Notes: generated by a model from the sequence alone, not told the origin. Positions 46,126 to 53,692 are shown, numbered from the stretch's first letter. The stretch: 64,000 nucleotides of DNA from Streptomyces justiciae (GCF_015163075.1 NZ_JADDXU010000005.1:434001-498000); one strand, 5' to 3'. Translations and numbers: made by a program.

Positions 46126-46788
46126 TTGCCACCAACCGAGCCTCCATCGCAGGTCAGACGGGCTGTCGACGGCCCTGAACTGCCGCTGGCATATGCCGAT
46201 CGGAAACTGCGGAATGGTGGATTCCGGGGGGCGTATTCGGCAGGAACGGCCCCGGAGGGCGTCCGGGGCGGCCATGATGGGGGCATGGCGGGGCTGGAGG
46301 GTATCGAACAGCCGCGGGGACACGGCCGTGCGACCGCGGCGCGCTGGTCGCCGACGGTCGAGGACGAACACGCGCAGAAGGCGCTGGAGTTGTTCGGGAA
46401 CCCCACCGAGGCGGAGGTTCCGCTTCCGTCCCGCCCCGAGTCCGCGGCGGCGGCCCGGCGACTGACCCAGGTGGTCGTGCTCCGCCAGTGGGGACTCACC
46501 CCCAAGATGACCGAGGACGCCGTCTTACTCGTCTCCGAACTCGTGGGCAACGCGGTCCGGCACACGGGAGCGCGGGTGTTCGGCCTCCGGATGCGCCGCC
46601 GACGGGGCTGGATCCGCGTCGAGGTGCGCGACCCCTCGCGGGGGCTGCCGTGTCTGATGCCGGTGCAGGAGATGGACATCAGCGGGCGGGGACTGTTCCT
46701 GGTGGACAAGCTGTCCGACCGCTGGGGCGTCGATCTGCTGCCGCGCGGGAAGACGACGTGGTTCGAGATGCGGGTCGCTGATCGGTAG
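46126..46788 (+). CDS. RsbW-like ATP-binding protein (anti-sigma-type kinase)
   Basis: 220 aa from TTG 46126, which has GAGGGGG 9 nt upstream; ATG 46285 lacks a usable site but would give a 167-aa protein of more usual size. Seen: a C-terminal HATPase_c_2 domain with the N box ELVGNAVRHTGA, EVRDPSRGLP and the G box GRGLFLVDKLSDRWGV. Known: Streptomyces encodes dozens of such RsbW-like kinases; some bind anti-sigma-factor antagonists, most are uncharacterised. The N-terminal 65 residues carry no recognised domain. It is 29 bp upstream of the deacetylase gene. Confidence 0.88.
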   Translation: MPPTEPPSQVRRAVDGPELPLAYADRKLRNGGFRGAYSAGTAPEGVRGGHDGGMAGLEGIEQPRGHGRATAARWSPTVEDEHAQKALELFGNPTEAEVPLPSRPESAAAARRLTQVVVLRQWGLTPKMTEDAVLLVSELVGNAVRHTGARVFGLRMRRRRGWIRVEVRDPSRGLPCLMPVQEMDISGRGLFLVDKLSDRWGVDLLPRGKTTWFEMRVADR

Positions 46789-46817
46789 TCGGGGCAAACC
46801 GCCCTTAAATGGGGCGA

Positions 46818-47576
46818 GTGACCACTACCGATCGTCGGGCCGTGCTCCGTGCCACCGCCGGGCTTGCGTTCACCGCCGGGTGTGCCACCAGTGGTGCCGT
46901 CGCTCATCCGGCCCCCTCGAAGTCCGCCGGCCCCTCGGCGAAACCCCCCGCCCCCGGCCCCCGCCGCTTCCCCGGCCGCCCCGCCCAGCTCACCCACGGC
47001 CCCCGCGCCCGCCCCCGCGTCGCCCTCACCTTCCACGGCTACGGCGACCCCGCCACCGCCACGGCGTTGCTGCGAGCGGCCGAGGAACGCGGCGCCCACC
47101 TCACCGTCCTCGCCGTCGGCACCTGGCTCGACGAGCACCCCGAGCTCGCCCGCCGCATCCTCGACGGCGGCCATGACCTCGGCAACCACACCCTCCACCA
47201 CCTCGGCGTCAACGACATGTCCGAGGCGGACGCGCTCGCCGAGATCGAGGGCTGCGCCGACCGGCTGCGCAGGCTCACCGGCTCGATCGGCAGCTGGTTC
47301 CGCCCCTCGCGTGCCGCCCGGGCCTCCCCGCTCGTCGAACGGCTCGCCCGCCGCGTCGGCTACCCGCACGTCCTGTCGTACGACGTCGACTCCCTGGACT
47401 TCACCTCCCCCGGCGCCCCCGCGATCACCCGCAAGGTGCTCGGCGAGGTCCGGAACGGGTCCGTGGTGAGCCTGCACTTCGGGTACGCCGACACGGTCGC
47501 CGCCCTCCCCGCCGTACTGGAAGAACTCGACCGCCGCGGCCTGGCCGCGGTGACCACCACGGAGCTGTTCAGCTGA
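46818..47576 (+). CDS. Exported polysaccharide deacetylase-family protein
   Basis: 252 aa from GTG 46818; ATG 46809 is an alternative. Seen: a twin-arginine-like signal (TTDRRAVLRATAGLAFTAGC) with possible lipid-attached C22, a Pro/Ala-rich linker, and a NodB domain starting ALTFHGYGDP. In place of the usual TFDDGP it has TFHGYGDP, so the first catalytic Asp is His. The zinc-ligand motif GHDLGNHTLHH is intact and the FRPP motif reads FRPSRAAR. Known: this TFHGxGD variant recurs in actinobacterial proteins. Inferred: altered chemistry or substrate. The stop overlaps the next start (TGATG), coupling it to the beta-propeller lipoprotein. Confidence 0.88.
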   Translation: MTTTDRRAVLRATAGLAFTAGCATSGAVAHPAPSKSAGPSAKPPAPGPRRFPGRPAQLTHGPRARPRVALTFHGYGDPATATALLRAAEERGAHLTVLAVGTWLDEHPELARRILDGGHDLGNHTLHHLGVNDMSEADALAEIEGCADRLRRLTGSIGSWFRPSRAARASPLVERLARRVGYPHVLSYDVDSLDFTSPGAPAITRKVLGEVRNGSVVSLHFGYADTVAALPAVLEELDRRGLAAVTTTELFS

Positions 47577-48754
47577 TGCACCGCCTTGTGAAGCAGACCC
47601 TGGCCGCGGGGGCCGTCCTCGCCGCCCTCGCCGCCTGCGGCACCGAAACCCGCGACCACGCCGCGCCCAAGCACACCCCCACCCAGGCCGCCGTTCCCGC
47701 GCCGCCGAAGAAGAAGCCCGTCCAGGGGCTGCCCGGCATGCCACCGGTCCTCGACCCGCAGGACGTCTATGCCGCCGACCGCCCCAACAAGCTCTCCCCG
47801 GTCGTCAAGGACTTCCCGTCCCGCGTCTACGTCCCCAACACCGAGTCCGACACGGTCTCCGTCATCGACCCCAAGACGTACCGGATCATCGAGACGATCC
47901 ACGTCGGCCGCCAGCCCCAACACGTCGTCCCCTCCTGGGACATGAAGACGCTGTGGGTCAACAACAACCGCGGCCACACCCTCACCCCCATCGACCCGAG
48001 GACGGGCAAGGCGGGCAAGCCGGTCGAGGTGCACGACCCGTACAACCTCTACTTCACGCCCAACGGCAAGTACGCCGTCGTCATGGCCTCCCTCGACCGC
48101 GAACTCGTCTTCCGCGACCCGCACACCATGGAGCGCAAGAAGACCGTCCCGGTCACCTGCTACGGCGTCAACCACGCCGACTTCTCCCTCGACGGCCGGT
48201 ACTTCATCGTCTCCTGTGAGTTCAGCGGCGAACTGCTGAAGGTCGACACCGAGAAGATGAAGGTCGTCGGACAGCAGAAGCTCCCCTTCCGCGGAGCCAT
48301 GCCGCAGGACGTGAAGATCTCGCCGGACGGCAAGCGGTTCTACGTCGCCGACATGATGGCCGACGGCATGTGGGTCCTCGACGGCGACAAGTTCGACAAG
48401 CCCCGGCTCATCCCCACCGGCAAGGGCACCCACGGCCTCTACGTCAGCCGCGACTCGCGCGAGATGTACGTCTCCAACCGGGGCGAAGGGACCATCTCCG
48501 TCTGGGACTTCGCGCAGGACAAGGTGACGAAGAAGTGGCACCTCCCCGACGGCGGCAGCCCCGACATGGGCGGCGTCTCGGCGGACGGCAAGGTGCTGTG
48601 GCTGTCGGGACGTTACGACGCCGAGGTCTACGCCATCGACACCCGCACCGGCGAGCAGCTGGCCCGGATCAAGGTCGGCAGCGGACCGCACGGACTCGCC
48701 GTCTACCCGCAGCCCGGCCGCTACTCACTGGGCCACACCGGCATCTTCCGCTGA
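47576..48754 (+). CDS. YVTN/NHL-type beta-propeller lipoprotein
   Basis: 392 aa. Seen: a lipoprotein signal LAALAAC (C21), a Lys/Pro linker, then repeating 40-45-residue blades with YVTN-like units such as DTVSVIDPKTYRIIETIHVG, LYFTPNGKYAVVMAS and LYVSRDSREMYVSNRG, which gives a seven-bladed propeller. Known: such surface propellers often bind metals, cofactors or partner proteins. It is translationally coupled (TGATG) to the deacetylase. Inferred: the two work together at the cell surface; the ligand is unknown. Confidence 0.9.
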   Translation: MHRLVKQTLAAGAVLAALAACGTETRDHAAPKHTPTQAAVPAPPKKKPVQGLPGMPPVLDPQDVYAADRPNKLSPVVKDFPSRVYVPNTESDTVSVIDPKTYRIIETIHVGRQPQHVVPSWDMKTLWVNNNRGHTLTPIDPRTGKAGKPVEVHDPYNLYFTPNGKYAVVMASLDRELVFRDPHTMERKKTVPVTCYGVNHADFSLDGRYFIVSCEFSGELLKVDTEKMKVVGQQKLPFRGAMPQDVKISPDGKRFYVADMMADGMWVLDGDKFDKPRLIPTGKGTHGLYVSRDSREMYVSNRGEGTISVWDFAQDKVTKKWHLPDGGSPDMGGVSADGKVLWLSGRYDAEVYAIDTRTGEQLARIKVGSGPHGLAVYPQPGRYSLGHTGIFR

Positions 48755-48765
48755 TCTTCGGTCAG

Positions 48766-48793
48766 TTGACACGCCGCCGCACGAGTGAAGATC
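48766..48793 (+). promoter_or_regulatory. Predicted promoter of the ADP-ribosyltransferase gene
   Basis: TTGACA at 48766-48771 matches the -35 consensus perfectly. The best -10 is AAGATC at 48788-48793 (16-bp spacing), a weak match. It lies in the 75-bp gap after the propeller gene. Confidence 0.4.
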
Positions 48794-48829
48794 CCCAACC
48801 CGCCACGTCCGGGCCGGGATGGTGCTCCC

Positions 48830-49441
48830 ATGATCACCACTCGTCTGCGGCGGCGTGCCGCTGCCGCCGTCCTGTCCCTCGCCGCCGTCTTCGCGACCAC
48901 GGCGGCCACCGCTCCCGCAAAGGCCACCGCTCCCACGAAGGCCCCCACGACCCCCGACTGCAAGGTCCAGTTCGACGACCCCATCAAGGCCGCAGCCGAC
49001 CGCAGCGTCGACGTCAGCCGCATCACCCCCGAGCCGGTCTGGCGCAAGAGCTGCGGCACCCTCTACCGCAGTGACGGCCGCGGCCCCGAGATCGTCTTCG
49101 CGGAGGGCTTCAAGCCGAAGGACGTCGTCAACGGCCAGTACGACATCGAGAAGTACGTCCTGATCAACCAGCCCTCCCCGTACGTCTCCACGACCTACGA
49201 CCACGACCTTTACAAGACGTGGTGGAAGTCGGGCTACAACTACTACATCGACGCCCCCGGCGGCGTGGACGTGAACAAGACCATCGGCGACACCCACAAG
49301 TGGGCCGACCAGGTCGAGGTCGCCTTCCCCGGCGGCATCGCCCGGAAGTACATCATCGGCGTCTGCCCCGTGAACAAGACCACCAAGGTCGAGATCATGA
49401 GCGGCTGTCAGAGCAACCCGCACTACGAGGCCTGGCACTGA
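48830..49441 (+). CDS. Secreted ScARP/scabin-type (pierisin-family) ADP-ribosyltransferase
   Basis: 203 aa from ATG 48830. Seen: a signal peptide (RLRRRAAAAVLSLAAVFA, cleavage near residue 25-32) and a mono-ADP-ribosyltransferase fold with the R-S-E signature: R80 in GTLYRSDGRG, S120-T-T122 in PYVSTTYD, and Q161-V-E163 in ADQVEVAFPGG. Cysteines C44, C75, C179 and C193 probably form disulfides. Known: the homologues ScARP (S. coelicolor) and scabin (S. scabies) attach ADP-ribose to the guanine base of nucleosides, nucleotides or DNA; ScARP affects development and antibiotic output. Q-x-E rather than E-x-E fits guanine modification. The last 47 bp overlap the convergent GNAT gene. Confidence 0.92.
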   Translation: MITTRLRRRAAAAVLSLAAVFATTAATAPAKATAPTKAPTTPDCKVQFDDPIKAAADRSVDVSRITPEPVWRKSCGTLYRSDGRGPEIVFAEGFKPKDVVNGQYDIEKYVLINQPSPYVSTTYDHDLYKTWWKSGYNYYIDAPGGVDVNKTIGDTHKWADQVEVAFPGGIARKYIIGVCPVNKTTKVEIMSGCQSNPHYEAWH

Positions 49442-50063
49442 GCAGCAGCGCCTCCGCGCCCACCGGCCGGTAACCGGCCGCCTGGAACGCCCGCGTGCTG
49501 CGGGCGTTCCCCGGCGCGACCTGCGCCCACAGCGGCTCGGCGACGAGATGCCGGGCGGCGCCCACGAGCAGCCGCCCCAGCCCCCGATGCCGTACTCCGT
49601 CGTCGACCTCGACCGACACCTCAAGGCGCCCACCTACCCCGCGCCCCATGACCAGCACCCCACCCTCCGCCGTCCAGGCCCGCACATCGTCGCGGCGGCC
49701 GCGGGCGTAGACGATCCGCGGATGGTCGGCGTCCTCGATCTCCGTCAGTGCGAGCGGGGGTTCGCCGGGCAGGGGCGGGCCGACCAGCATCGTGTCGATG
49801 GTCTCGGCCCTACGCCCCGTCCGCTCCAGGAAGGCCGCCAGGAACCGCGGGTTCATGGTCGCGGCGAGCGGATCGCAGTCGAGGCCGCGCAGCGTCTCGT
49901 GCACCCACTCCGGATCCTCGTCGGTGAAGACGACGGAGTGCGCGGTGAAGGCGAGGACGCCCGCGTCCCGGGCCGAGTGCTGCGGGACGACGGTCGTCCG
50001 GCCGTCCGCCGGCGGGAAGACCCCGCGGGCCGCCGCGTCGAGAATGTCCCGGAGAGTCTCCAC
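49395..50063 (-). CDS. GNAT-family N-acetyltransferase
   Basis: 222 aa from GTG 50063, chosen because AAGGGG lies 8 nt upstream; another GTG at 50087 begins the same GTGGAGACTC word but has no such site. Seen: an N-terminal half without a clear domain and a C-terminal GNAT fold with the acetyl-CoA loop VEVDDGVRHRGLGRLLVGAA and the following QVAPGNARSTRAFQAAGY. The substrate is unknown. It is divergent from the MerR regulator 51 bp away and overlaps the tail of the ADP-ribosyltransferase gene. Inferred: it could be a MerR target or a protective function for the neighbouring toxin-like enzyme; no direct evidence. Confidence 0.88.
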   Translation of the reverse strand: METLRDILDAAARGVFPPADGRTTVVPQHSARDAGVLAFTAHSVVFTDEDPEWVHETLRGLDCDPLAATMNPRFLAAFLERTGRRAETIDTMLVGPPLPGEPPLALTEIEDADHPRIVYARGRRDDVRAWTAEGGVLVMGRGVGGRLEVSVEVDDGVRHRGLGRLLVGAARHLVAEPLWAQVAPGNARSTRAFQAAGYRPVGAEALLLSARPRSAGCSDSRS

Positions 50064-50075
50064 CGCACCCGCCCC

Positions 50076-50106
50076 TTGAGTCTCCACCCACTGGAAGGCC
50101 CAGACT
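50076..50106 (+). promoter_or_regulatory. MerR-type promoter with 19-bp spacer, leaderless start
   Basis: TTGAGT (50076-50081) and CAGACT (50101-50106) are 19 bp apart, the elongated spacing used by MerR activators. The spacer carries a CTCCA...TGGAA imperfect inverted repeat. The -10 ends 7 nt before ATG 50114, so the mRNA should start at or next to the start codon. Confidence 0.6.
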
Positions 50107-50113
50107 CACACAC

Positions 50114-51028
50114 ATGATCGACGACGGCACCGGACTTTTCACCATCGGCGAGCTGGCCCGGGCCACGGGCCTGACGGTCCGGACCATCCGCTACTGGTCC
50201 GACGAGGGCGTACTCGTGCCGGTGACCCGTTCGACCGGGGGGTACCGGCTGTACGACGCCTCGTGCGCCGCCCGCCTGGAGCTGATCCGCACCCTGCGCG
50301 AGCTGGGCCTCGGCCTGGACGACGTACGGAAGGTGCTGGACGGGGAGCGGACGGTCGCGGAGGTGGCGGCGGCGCATGTGACGGCGCTGGACGCGCAGAT
50401 CCGGTCGCTCAAGGTGACCCGGGCGGTGCTGTCGACCGTGGCGCGACGCGGTTCGACCGCAGAGGAGATGACCCTGATGAACAAGTTGGCACGGCTGTCG
50501 GCGGCCGAACGGGCCCGGATCGTCGAGGACTTCACGACCGAGATCTTCGACGGGCTGGACACCGCAGACCCCGACATCCGCGAGCGGCTGCGGTACGCCC
50601 CTACGGACCTGCCGGACGACCCGACGCCCGAGCAGGTCGACGCGTGGGTCGAGATCGCCGAGATGATGCAGGACCCGGAGTTCCGGGTGCTGATGCGCAG
50701 GATGATCGAGTTCAACGCGGCGGACCGCGGCCCGGACGTGCCCGCGGGCACCTCGCTGTGGTTCATGAGCAGGTTGGTGCAGCTCGCCGGGGACGCGCTG
50801 GAGCGGGGTGTCGCGCCCGAGGCGCCCGAGGCCGCCGACCGGCTGCGGGGGCTGCTCGGCGACGCGGACCCGGCCGAGGTGCTGACGCGGCTCGAGGCGG
50901 GCACCAACGTGCGGCTGGCCCGGTACCGGCAGTTGTGGGCGACGGTGGCGGGGCTCGGACCGCAGGCGGCGTACGAGGCGGAGTTCGGGTGGGTGGTCGC
51001 CGCTCTGCGCGCTCGGACAGCCGGTTAA
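50114..51028 (+). CDS. MerR family transcriptional regulator with C-terminal ligand domain
   Basis: 304 aa. Seen: a MerR helix-turn-helix and wing (LFTIGELARATGLTVRTIRYW ... GGYRLYD), the dimerisation helix (LDAQIRSLKVTRAVLSTVARR, residues about 92-112), and a helical C-terminal domain of about 185 residues resembling those of large MerR proteins in streptomycetes. No cysteine-based sensor is obvious. Its own promoter shows the 19-bp spacing expected for MerR control, so it is probably autoregulated. It is divergent from the GNAT gene. Confidence 0.93.
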   Translation: MIDDGTGLFTIGELARATGLTVRTIRYWSDEGVLVPVTRSTGGYRLYDASCAARLELIRTLRELGLGLDDVRKVLDGERTVAEVAAAHVTALDAQIRSLKVTRAVLSTVARRGSTAEEMTLMNKLARLSAAERARIVEDFTTEIFDGLDTADPDIRERLRYAPTDLPDDPTPEQVDAWVEIAEMMQDPEFRVLMRRMIEFNAADRGPDVPAGTSLWFMSRLVQLAGDALERGVAPEAPEAADRLRGLLGDADPAEVLTRLEAGTNVRLARYRQLWATVAGLGPQAAYEAEFGWVVAALRARTAG

Positions 51029-51079
51029 TCTGACCTCCGGCAACAAGCCAAGCAAGGTACGACGAAAAGGGGCGGATCG

Positions 51080-51292
51080 GTGGCCGACATCGACGAGGCA
51101 CGCAAGCAGTTCGAGCGGATCGACACGGACGGTGACGGCGTCATCACCGCGGCCGAGTTCAAGACCGCCCTGGCCCAGGAGGGCGACTGGAACGTCACCG
51201 AGTCGGTGGCCGAGGTGATCATCAAGACCCGTGACCTCAACGGCGACAAGGTGCTCTCCTTCGACGAGTTCTGGACGTACCTGAGCAAGTGA
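51080..51292 (+). CDS. cabB: Small EF-hand calcium-binding protein (CabB-like)
   Basis: 70 aa from GTG 51080 (AAGGGG 7 nt upstream). Seen: two EF-hand loops, D15-TDGDGVITAA-E26 (canonical) and D52-LNGDKVLSFD-E63 (canonical positions, with Lys at position 6 in place of Gly). Known: Streptomyces encodes several calmodulin-like Cab proteins linked to calcium buffering and aerial growth; this one matches the 70-residue CabB type. It stands alone, followed by a strong bidirectional-looking terminator. Confidence 0.93.
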   Translation: MADIDEARKQFERIDTDGDGVITAAEFKTALAQEGDWNVTESVAEVIIKTRDLNGDKVLSFDEFWTYLSK

Positions 51293-51300
51293 CGCACGCG

Positions 51301-51348
51301 GAAGGGGGCGCCCGAGAAGCCGGCTGAGGCTTCCGGGGCGCCCCCTTC
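51301..51348 (+). terminator. Strong terminator after the EF-hand gene
   Basis: GAAGGGGGCGCCC (51301-51313) and GGGCGCCCCCTTC (51336-51348) form a perfect 13-bp stem. Its loop holds a nested GAAGCC/GGCTTC hairpin. It also faces the 3' end of the toxin remnant on the other strand, so it may serve both. Confidence 0.85.
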
Positions 51349-51353
51349 GTCAT

Positions 51354-51568
51354 GTGGTGCGGGCGTTGCGACGGCAAGCGACTCGCCGGCGTGCGCCATG
51401 AAGCGTAGGCGTAGAGGGCGGCCACCTCGTTGTTGCGGCAGGCGAAGGGCCGTAACTGCGCCACGGTTGCCGCGAGTGTGGCCGCTCTCCAGGCGTTGTC
51501 GGCGTCGGCCCGTCGGTGAGCTGGTCCGCGATGACGAGGGCCCAGCGCAGGTCGACGGTGAGTTCCAT
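51354..51568 (-). pseudogene. Decayed toxin gene next to the RHH antitoxin
   Basis: ATG 51568 shares its A with the antitoxin stop (TGATG). The reading starts MELTVDLRWALVIADQLTDG, then the sensible frame shifts near 51505-51515 to ADADNAWRAATLAATVAQLR, RPFACRNNEVAALYAYASWR and ends near HHM. Both parts resemble, from memory, the short Fic/Doc-type toxins of Streptomyces (ATP-dependent AMP- or phospho-transfer onto translation factors). The central block with the HxFxDGN-like catalytic loop is missing and the frames do not match. Inferred: an inactive remnant with an internal deletion and frameshift. Confidence 0.6.
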
Positions 51569-51792
51569 CAGCGGCGCCCTGCCTCCAACGCCTCGGCGAA
51601 GGCCTTGGCGGCGGCCAGGACGTGTGGCGGCACCGTCTCGTCCGGGGTCTCCTTGCCCTCGAGGTCTCGCTCGATGAGGGTGCGGATGTAGCCGGAGAGC
51701 ATCATGCCTCGCTCGTGAGCTATGGCCTTGGCCTTGTCGACCAGTTCGGCAGGGAGGCGGACGTTCAGCTGCTTGGTGTCCTGGGTCTGCAT
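51568..51792 (-). CDS. Ribbon-helix-helix antitoxin / CopG-like regulator
   Basis: 74 aa from ATG 51792 (GGGAG 5 nt upstream). Seen: an N-terminal beta strand and two helices QLNVRLPAELVDKAKAIAHE and MMLSGYIRTLIERDLEG that match the RHH DNA-binding fold, followed by a short acidic linker and a C-terminal helix (residues about 58-72) of the toxin-binding type. Its stop overlaps the start of the broken toxin frame. The upstream operator at 51832-51856 has the 10-bp phasing typical of RHH dimers. Inferred: a former type II antitoxin that now acts as a solo autorepressor. Confidence 0.82.
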   Translation of the reverse strand: MQTQDTKQLNVRLPAELVDKAKAIAHERGMMLSGYIRTLIERDLEGKETPDETVPPHVLAAAKAFAEALEAGRR

Positions 51793-51831
51793 TGCGGCTC
51801 CCGGTTGCTCGACGAGTACTGGCGGCACCGA

Positions 51832-51856
51832 CTAGCATCTCCTAGCTATTGCTAGC
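51832..51856 (-). promoter_or_regulatory. Three CTAGC repeats at exact 10-bp spacing (antitoxin operator)
   Basis: CTAGC lies at 51832-51836, 51842-51846 and 51852-51856 (plus strand), 40-64 bp upstream of the antitoxin start. One helical turn between repeats places RHH dimers on one face of the DNA. Confidence 0.7.
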
Positions 51857-51925
51857 TGTCCACCCGATCCGCAGATCGGCGCCCCTCCCGTACGACCTCC
51901 ACCCCCTCCGCGCGCAGTACCTCCG

Positions 51926-53569
51926 TCACCGCAGCCCCCGGTTCACCGCGGAGAGCACCGCTGCCGTCGCGGTCTCCCCGGCGCCCCATGCCGTGCGGCC
52001 GTTCACCTCCACCTCGGCGTACGCGGAGTGGTCGTCCTCGGTGAAGTCCAGGACGCGGACCGTGAAGCCGGCGCCGGCGAGGGCGTCGACGAACGCGGAC
52101 ACCGGACCCGCGCCGGTGCCCTCGTAGTCGCCGGTCCGGTCGCCGGCGCGCAGGGTGCAGACGAAGCGGTGCCGGCCGGAACCGTCCGGCTGGGTGGACC
52201 AGGTCTCCAGCGCCACCTCGCCGTCCGCGACGACGTACGTCGCCCGGAACAGGTCGTACAGCTCCTTCGGCGTCATCTCCCGCCCGCTGTCGTCCGTGGC
52301 CTCCTGCACCACCCGGGAGTAGTCCGGGCGCATGCGCGGCGGCAGGTCGATGCCGTGGTGGGTCTTCAGCAGGTACGCCATTCCGCCCTTGCCCGACTGG
52401 GAGTTCACGCGGATCACCGCCTCGTAGGAGCGGCCGATGTCGGCCGGGTCGATCGGCAGGTACGGGACGTTCCAGGGCTCGTCCGGGTGCGCGGCGCGAT
52501 GGGCGAGGCCCTTGCTGATGGCGTCCTGGTGCGTGCCCGAGAACGCGGTGTGGACGAGGTCGCCGGCGTAGGGGTGGCGCGGATGCACCGGCAGCCGGTT
52601 GCAGTGCTCGACCGTCTCCTTGACATGGTCGATGTCGCTGAAGTCCAGCATGGGGTCGACCCCTTGGGCGTACAGGTTCAGGGCGAGGGTCACCAGGTCG
52701 ACGTTCCCGGTCCGCTCCCCGTTGCCGAACAGGCAGCCCTCGACGCGCTGCGCGCCCGCCAGGACCGCAAGTTCGGCGCAGGCGACGCCGGTGCCGCGGT
52801 CGTTGTGGGGGTGGACGGAGAGGATGACGGAGTCGCGCCGGGACAGGTTGCGGTGGACGTACTCGATCTGGTCGGCGTACACGTTCGGCGTCGCGATCTC
52901 GACCGTCGCCGGGAGGTTGTGGGTGACCGGGCGGTCCGGGCTCGCGTCCCACAGCGCGGTCAGCATGTCGCAGAGCTCCAGCACGAAGTCCGGCTCGGTG
53001 AGGTTGAAGGTCTCGGGGCTGAACTGGAAGCGGACGGCGCCGCTTTCGGCCCGCCGCGCCATGTGCTCGGCCGCCTCCCGCACCGTCCGCCGCACCTCGT
53101 CCCGGCCCCGGCCCAGGACCACGTCCCGCCACACGGGGGAGGTGGCGATGTACAGATGCACGACCGCGCGGGGCAGCCCGGCGATCGAGTCGAAGGTCCG
53201 GTCGATCAGATCAGCCCGCGCCGCGGTGAACACCACCGGCGTCACGTCGTCGGGCACGGCGTCCTCGGTCGCGAGATGCCGTACGAAGTCGAACTCCGCG
53301 CGGCTGGCGGACGGATAGCCGACCTCGATCTCCTTGAAGCCGGTCGCGACCATCAGGTCGTAGAAGCGCCGCTTGCGTGCGATGTCCATCGGCTCGGCCA
53401 GCGCCTGGTTGCCGTCACGCAGGTCCACGGGGACCCAGAGCGGGGCGCGCTCGATGCGGGCGGAGGGCCAACTCCGGTCGGTGACGGGGACGTTCACGCG
53501 CTCGTCGTAGGGGCGGTAGCGGTGGTACGGCATGGGGCTGGGCGCTTGGGGATTCCAGACGCTGGTCAT
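51926..53569 (-). CDS. leuA: 2-isopropylmalate synthase
   Basis: 547 aa from ATG 53569. It condenses acetyl-CoA with 2-ketoisovalerate, the first leucine-specific step. Seen: the LeuA type 2 (actinobacterial/yeast) layout: N-terminal RYRPYDERVNVPVTDRSWPS, catalytic barrel with VDLRDGNQALAEPM, metal-binding SVHPHNDRGTGVA and GCLFGNGERTGNVDL, the linker with SGKGGMAYLLKTHHG, and the C-terminal regulatory domain from about residue 440 (leucine feedback). It is divergent from a GntR regulator. The leader carries a leucine-rich peptide and a GC hairpin. It is a single gene, not in a leu operon. Confidence 0.95.
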   Translation of the reverse strand: MTSVWNPQAPSPMPYHRYRPYDERVNVPVTDRSWPSARIERAPLWVPVDLRDGNQALAEPMDIARKRRFYDLMVATGFKEIEVGYPSASRAEFDFVRHLATEDAVPDDVTPVVFTAARADLIDRTFDSIAGLPRAVVHLYIATSPVWRDVVLGRGRDEVRRTVREAAEHMARRAESGAVRFQFSPETFNLTEPDFVLELCDMLTALWDASPDRPVTHNLPATVEIATPNVYADQIEYVHRNLSRRDSVILSVHPHNDRGTGVACAELAVLAGAQRVEGCLFGNGERTGNVDLVTLALNLYAQGVDPMLDFSDIDHVKETVEHCNRLPVHPRHPYAGDLVHTAFSGTHQDAISKGLAHRAAHPDEPWNVPYLPIDPADIGRSYEAVIRVNSQSGKGGMAYLLKTHHGIDLPPRMRPDYSRVVQEATDDSGREMTPKELYDLFRATYVVADGEVALETWSTQPDGSGRHRFVCTLRAGDRTGDYEGTGAGPVSAFVDALAGAGFTVRVLDFTEDDHSAYAEVEVNGRTAWGAGETATAAVLSAVNRGLR

Positions 53570-53622
53570 GGATTCGGCGGTTCCTTCGGCTCGGTCGGAA
53601 GAGACCGGCGGCAGCACGGCGC

Positions 53623-53660
53623 CCGCGGCGGGGTGCCGGTCGCGTCAGGCCCCGCCGCGG
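53623..53660 (-). promoter_or_regulatory. leuA leader: GC-rich hairpin in the leuA leader (attenuator candidate)
   Basis: CCGCGGCGGGG (53623-53633) and CCCCGCCGCGG (53650-53660) form a perfect 11-bp stem with a 16-nt loop. On the minus strand its first arm lies inside the last codons of the leader peptide, so ribosome position will control folding. No U tract follows; a smaller CGGTC/GACCG hairpin lies just downstream (53590-53605). Confidence 0.6.
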
Positions 53661-53692
53661 CAGCCGAGAAGAAGGAGACCACGGAAGATCAT
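53645..53692 (-). CDS. leuL: leuA leader peptide with four consecutive leucine codons
   Basis: 15 aa, MIFRGLLLLGCRGGA, encoded with Leu codons CTC CTT CTT CTC in a row; CTT is otherwise rare in this GC-rich DNA. There is no ribosome site, but a -10 box (TAGCGT) ends 7 nt before the ATG, so the transcript should be leaderless. Known: Streptomyces amino-acid biosynthesis genes including leuA use ribosome-mediated attenuation with such leaders. Inferred: stalling at the Leu run when leucyl-tRNA is scarce changes folding of the overlapping hairpin and raises leuA expression. Confidence 0.75.
   Translation of the reverse strand: MIFRGLLLLGCRGGA

Noticed and set aside
46126..46284. Treating the first 53 codons of the RsbW-like gene as non-coding
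   Set aside because: Not fully excluded, but the TTG at 46126 has a GAGGGGG ribosome site at good distance and the ATG at 46285 does not, so the longer form was kept.
51852..53132. An alternative minus-strand frame overlapping leuA that continues past the leuA stop
   Set aside because: It contains only Arg/Gly/Pro-rich shadow sequence, whereas the leuA frame shows all family motifs and ends normally.
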